DNA of 13,887 nt from an uncultured bacterium (GTDB lineage: Bacteria > Bacillota > Clostridia > Lachnospirales > Lachnospiraceae): assembly GCA_947071365.1 (NCBI GenBank), contig CAMTFT010000007.1, forward strand, positions 1 through 13,887, written 5' to 3'. The notes under the pieces were generated by a model. That model worked only from the letters and a program-made list of their open reading frames with translations, ran no database searches and was not told where the DNA came from. Shown here one piece after another: positions 12,855-13,887 of this stretch (its first letter is position 1; each line of letters opens with the position of its first letter). Position numbers and translations under genes: made by a program.

Positions 12855-13856
12855 TCATTTTTCCATCAGTTTTCCATTTGAAGCTGTCAATTCTACAAAT
12901 TTTCCTGTTCCGACGGCTACTACTGTCATCGGATCCTCCGCTGTCATCGTGTTGATCCCGGTACGCGCCTCGATCAGCTCCTCCAGCCCGGAAAGCAGTG
13001 CGCCTCCCCCTGTCAGCACGATACCCCTGTCCACCACATCGGCGGCAAGCTCCGGGGGTGTCTTTTCCAGAACGCTGTGAACCGCGTCCACGATCTGGCC
13101 CGTCACTTCTTTCAATGCATCCCTGGTATCCTCCGAGGTCACGCGGATCGTCTTCGGAAGCCCTGTGACGATATCACGTCCCTTGACCTCCATTACCTTC
13201 GGTTCCGGCTTTTCAAAAGCGGTGCCTATGGTGATCTTGATCTCCTCCGCCGTCTGTTCCCCAATCATAAGACCGTATTTCTTCCGCACGTATTTGACGA
13301 TCGCATCATCAAAATCATCGCCCGCCACCTTGATCGAGGTGCTGACCACGATCCCGTCCAGAGAGATCACCGCCACATCACAGGTGCCTCCGCCGATATC
13401 CACGATCATGTTCCCGCACGGTCTGGATATATCGATCCCTGCTCCGATCGCTGCCGCAATCGGCTCCTCTATGATATGCACTTCCCGGGCGCCGGCCTGG
13501 TACGTCGCATCCTCCACTGCCTTTTTCTCCACCTCAGTGACACTGCTTGGCACGCAGATGCTGACCCTCGGCTTTCGAAACGACATCTTGCCAATCGCTT
13601 TCTGAATAAAATATTTGAGCATCTGCTCTGTCACCGTATAATCAGAGATCACGCCCTTGCGCATCGGCCGTACCGCCACGATATTGCCGGGGGTCCTCCC
13701 CAGCATCAGACGAGCGTCCTCACCTATCGCCTTGATTTTATTGGTATCCCTGTCATATGCTACGACAGACGGCTCCTTCAAAACAACGCCTTTTCCTCTG
13801 ACATATACTAACATACTGGCTGTTCCAAGATCAATTCCGACATCCGTCGCTGCCAT
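12855..13856 (-). CDS. mreB: Rod-shape actin homologue MreB/Mbl
   Basis: Actin-like ATPase forming membrane-associated filaments that guide the wall-elongation machinery. The 333-aa protein has all nucleotide-pocket motifs: phosphate-1 GIDLGTAS (7-14), the HIIEEPIAAAIG segment (about 127-138), phosphate-2 DIGGGTCD (153-160) and LTGGGALLSG (281-290). The family cannot be split surely into MreB, Mbl or MreBH from sequence alone, so the symbol is the general one. I chose the second of two close ATGs: AAAGGGG (13864-13870) is 7 nt from the ATG at 13856 but only 1 nt from that at 13862. mreC and mreD are not downstream, as is usual for an extra paralogue. Its promoter is outside the window. Confidence 0.93.
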   Translation of the reverse strand: MAATDVGIDLGTASMLVYVRGKGVVLKEPSVVAYDRDTNKIKAIGEDARLMLGRTPGNIVAVRPMRKGVISDYTVTEQMLKYFIQKAIGKMSFRKPRVSICVPSSVTEVEKKAVEDATYQAGAREVHIIEEPIAAAIGAGIDISRPCGNMIVDIGGGTCDVAVISLDGIVVSTSIKVAGDDFDDAIVKYVRKKYGLMIGEQTAEEIKITIGTAFEKPEPKVMEVKGRDIVTGLPKTIRVTSEDTRDALKEVTGQIVDAVHSVLEKTPPELAADVVDRGIVLTGGGALLSGLEELIEARTGINTMTAEDPMTVVAVGTGKFVELTASNGKLMEK

Positions 13857-13863
13857 TTTCATA

Positions 13864-13870
13864 CCCCTTT
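13864..13870 (-). promoter_or_regulatory. Ribosome binding site deciding the mreB start
   Basis: AAAGGGG on the minus strand is 7 nt upstream of the ATG at 13854-13856 and 1 nt upstream of the ATG at 13860-13862, which favours the downstream start. The remaining bases to the right edge show nothing else. Confidence 0.65.
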
Positions 13871-13887
13871 CAAAATCAGATATGTTC

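Overview
The window reads as chromosomal core genome of a Gram-positive, anaerobic Firmicute, most likely a Lachnospiraceae / Clostridium cluster XIVa relative. The basis is the heterodimeric class 1B dihydroorotate dehydrogenase (pyrK + pyrD) beside a long-form OMP decarboxylase, a CdaA-type diadenylate cyclase followed by YbbR/CdaR, a RecD2 helicase, purine-rich Shine-Dalgarno sites with several GTG/TTG starts, and a secreted L,D-transpeptidase carrying clostridial cell-wall-binding repeats. The organism assignment is inference; no rRNA or other marker is present. There is no phage, CRISPR array or complete insertion sequence.

Layout, left to right. (1) Positions 132-2860, minus strand: the end of a pyrimidine operon read pyrF-pyrK-pyrD. 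It runs off the left edge through a spacer holding two copies of a 29-bp direct repeat; no terminator follows pyrD, so a further gene (pyrE would be usual) may follow outside the window. (2) Positions 2928-5124, minus strand: a family 2 glycosyltransferase and a polyprenyl-phosphate sugar-1-phosphate transferase, overlapping by 11 bp. This is a small exopolysaccharide or wall-glycan unit with its own good sigma-A-type promoter. The pyr genes follow directly behind it but have candidate promoters of their own. (3) Positions 5375-7120, plus strand and divergent: a secreted protein with about 18 cell-wall-binding repeats and a C-terminal YkuD L,D-transpeptidase domain. The 250-bp divergent region holds two back-to-back promoters and a perfect 14-bp palindrome between them. 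(4) Positions 7121-7334: a convergent spacer with a MITE-like 99-bp inverted-repeat element and a strong bidirectional terminator. (5) Positions 7335-13856, minus strand: mreB/mbl, recD2, comF, cdaA, cdaR and an HPr-family gene, tightly packed from recD2 on (overlaps of 3 to 11 bp or gaps of 2 to 34 bp) and ending at the shared terminator.

Functionally, most of the window concerns the cell envelope. MreB organises wall elongation, CdaA/CdaR make and regulate c-di-AMP (a turgor and wall-homeostasis signal), the L,D-transpeptidase cross-links peptidoglycan, and the two glycosyl/sugar-phosphate transferases build a surface glycan. PyrF/PyrK/PyrD supply UMP and hence UDP-sugars, although that link is only contextual. 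The HPr gene sits directly behind cdaR, with no glmM in the window.

I see no clearly new multi-gene system. The items most worth checking are the cdaA-cdaR-HPr arrangement, the Ser-Gly-Gly-Cys active site and long repeat array of the L,D-transpeptidase, the MITE-like element, the palindrome in the divergent promoter region, and the short direct repeats in the pyr operon spacers.
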